This document shows positions 5,814 to 6,613 of a stretch of 6,613 nucleotides of DNA, one piece after another; position 1 is the stretch's first letter, and each line of letters opens with the position of its first letter. The DNA lies in assembly GCA_023653245.1 (NCBI GenBank), contig JAMNXK010000121.1:1-6613 (forward strand). Direction: 5' to 3'. Origin of the DNA: Tagaea sp. (lineage in GTDB: Bacteria; Pseudomonadota; Alphaproteobacteria; CACIAM-22H2). The notes under the pieces were generated by a model, which saw nothing but the letters and a program-made list of their open reading frames with translations, searched no databases and was not told where the DNA came from. A program made the position numbers and the translations under genes.

Positions 5814-6613
5814 CGCTCTTCCTCGACCAGGGTCTTGGCCGCGACGTAGCGCAGATACACCAGACCGAAGATCGTCATGATCGTCGCCATCACGATGCCG
5901 GTGGCGGCACTGTAGCCGAGCCGCCCGTCGATGAAGCCTTTGATGTAGATCTCGGTCGCCATCACGTTGGTGTAGGTCCCCGGCCCCGCCCCGGTGGTGA
6001 GCCACACATAGACGAAATTGTTGAACGTCCAGAACGTCGACATCATCGCCATCACGACGATCGCGGGCTTCAAGTGCGGCAGATAGATGTAGCGCAAGAT
6101 CTGCAGGCGGCTCGCCCCGTCGATCTCGGCGGCTTCGACCAATTCGTCGGGCAGCGATTGCAGGCTCGCCAGGAAGGTGAGCGTGACCAGCGGCAGCGTG
6201 TTCCAGGTGATGATCAGGATGATCGACGGCCACACCCAATAGGCGTCGGCCAGAAACGGGATCGGCTGGTCGATGATCCCGAGTGCCGTCAGCGCTTGGT
6301 TCGCCGCGCCCACGCGCGGATCGAGGATCCAGCGCCACACCACGATCGCCACGACGGGCGGCGTCGCCCAGGGAACGATCAACAGCAGCCGGGCGGGCGT
6401 CGACAAGCGCCAGCGCTTCAAGGCGCGGCTGTTGAGCAAGAAGGCGAGCAGCAGCCCCAAGAAGATCCGCACCGCCACGCCCACGAGCGTGAGCCACACG
6501 ACGGTGTTGAACAGCACCCGGCGGAAGCCGGGGCTGGTCAGCAGCTCGATGTAGTTGTCGATTCCGATCCAGTCGCCGCCGCGCCGGAGCGTGAAGATGC
6601 CCAGATCGGTGAA
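5810..6613 (-). CDS. Carbohydrate ABC transporter permease, MalF type, of a second system (N-terminus missing)
   Basis: Inner-membrane permease; the visible 267 residues are the C-terminal part, and the reading frame stays open to the right edge. The first residues FTDLGIF, then WIGIDNYIELL and FRRVLFNTV, match the region after helix 1 of MalF-like proteins, so roughly 40-50 residues including the first helix lie beyond 6613. Helices are seen near 37-62, 76-97, 127-152, 183-202 and 235-257 of the visible part. The EAA loop begins at 160 (EAAEIDGASRLQ, then YIYLPHLKP), and LTTGAGPGT is the family motif near 205. The helix 3-4 loop is of ordinary length, without the hairpin of the other MalF. 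A GTG at 6517 lies inside the conserved core and is not a start. The gene is coupled to the next by a 4-base ATGA overlap. A binding-protein gene would be expected upstream. Confidence 0.93.
   Translation of the reverse strand, partial: FTDLGIFTLRRGGDWIGIDNYIELLTSPGFRRVLFNTVVWLTLVGVAVRIFLGLLLAFLLNSRALKRWRLSTPARLLLIVPWATPPVVAIVVWRWILDPRVGAANQALTALGIIDQPIPFLADAYWVWPSIILIITWNTLPLVTLTFLASLQSLPDELVEAAEIDGASRLQILRYIYLPHLKPAIVVMAMMSTFWTFNNFVYVWLTTGAGPGTYTNVMATEIYIKGFIDGRLGYSAATGIVMATIMTIFGLVYLRYVAAKTLVEEER

Noticed and set aside
4767..5849. Plus-strand open frame (360 codons) across the end of the esterase and the second MalG gene
   Set aside because: It is in another frame inside the esterase and antisense to a clear permease; its composition is the same charged low-complexity type.
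5814..6497. N-terminal extension of the second MalG frame up to 6497
   Set aside because: The frame is open upstream, but the extension would lie over the MalF gene, has no membrane features and is Arg/Asp-rich. The ATG at 5813 with ATGA overlap and Shine-Dalgarno is the proper start.

Overview
The window is a gene-dense, very GC-rich stretch with strong G/C preference at third codon positions. Gene style (tightly packed CUT1-type sugar ABC operons, short junctions, one GTG and one TTG start) suggests an alphaproteobacterium, perhaps of the Rhodospirillales/Acetobacterales type. This is inferred from composition and protein resemblance only; no rRNA or marker gene is present.

Layout, left to right. 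Positions 1-3922 are one operon read on the minus strand, in the order: extracellular solute-binding protein (2657-3922), MalF-type permease (1414-2646), MalG-type permease (342-1412), and the N-terminal 113 residues of an ATP-binding subunit (1-340, cut by the window edge). Positions 3923-4021 are the only real intergenic gap (99 bp). It carries a strong ribosome-binding site and a candidate promoter for the minus-strand operon. Positions 4022-5002 are a single plus-strand gene for an alpha/beta-hydrolase resembling the CE15 (glucuronoyl esterase) family, with no signal peptide. Positions 4992-6613 hold two more minus-strand permease genes, a MalG type (4992-5813) and a MalF type cut by the right edge (5810-6613). 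They are the 3' end of a second sugar ABC operon whose binding protein would lie beyond 6613 if it follows the usual order.

Working model: the first operon is a complete importer. The periplasmic protein captures a carbohydrate, the two permeases form the channel, and the UgpC/MalK-like ATPase drives it. The second operon shows no ATPase gene after its last permease, so it may borrow that ATPase or have its own further upstream. The esterase sits between the two systems, diverges from the first and overlaps the second tail to tail by 11 bp. As it appears cytoplasmic, it may de-esterify an imported sugar (for example an esterified uronate). The substrates are not readable from the sequence.

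The most distinctive points are: the CE15-like protein has Asn where family members that use the early acid have a catalytic Glu; the permeases of the first system carry inserted segments (an extra transmembrane hairpin in one, an enlarged periplasmic loop in the other) that the second system lacks; and one permease has Ser in place of the conserved Gly of its EAA loop. I see no RNA genes, mobile elements, CRISPR arrays or integration sites.
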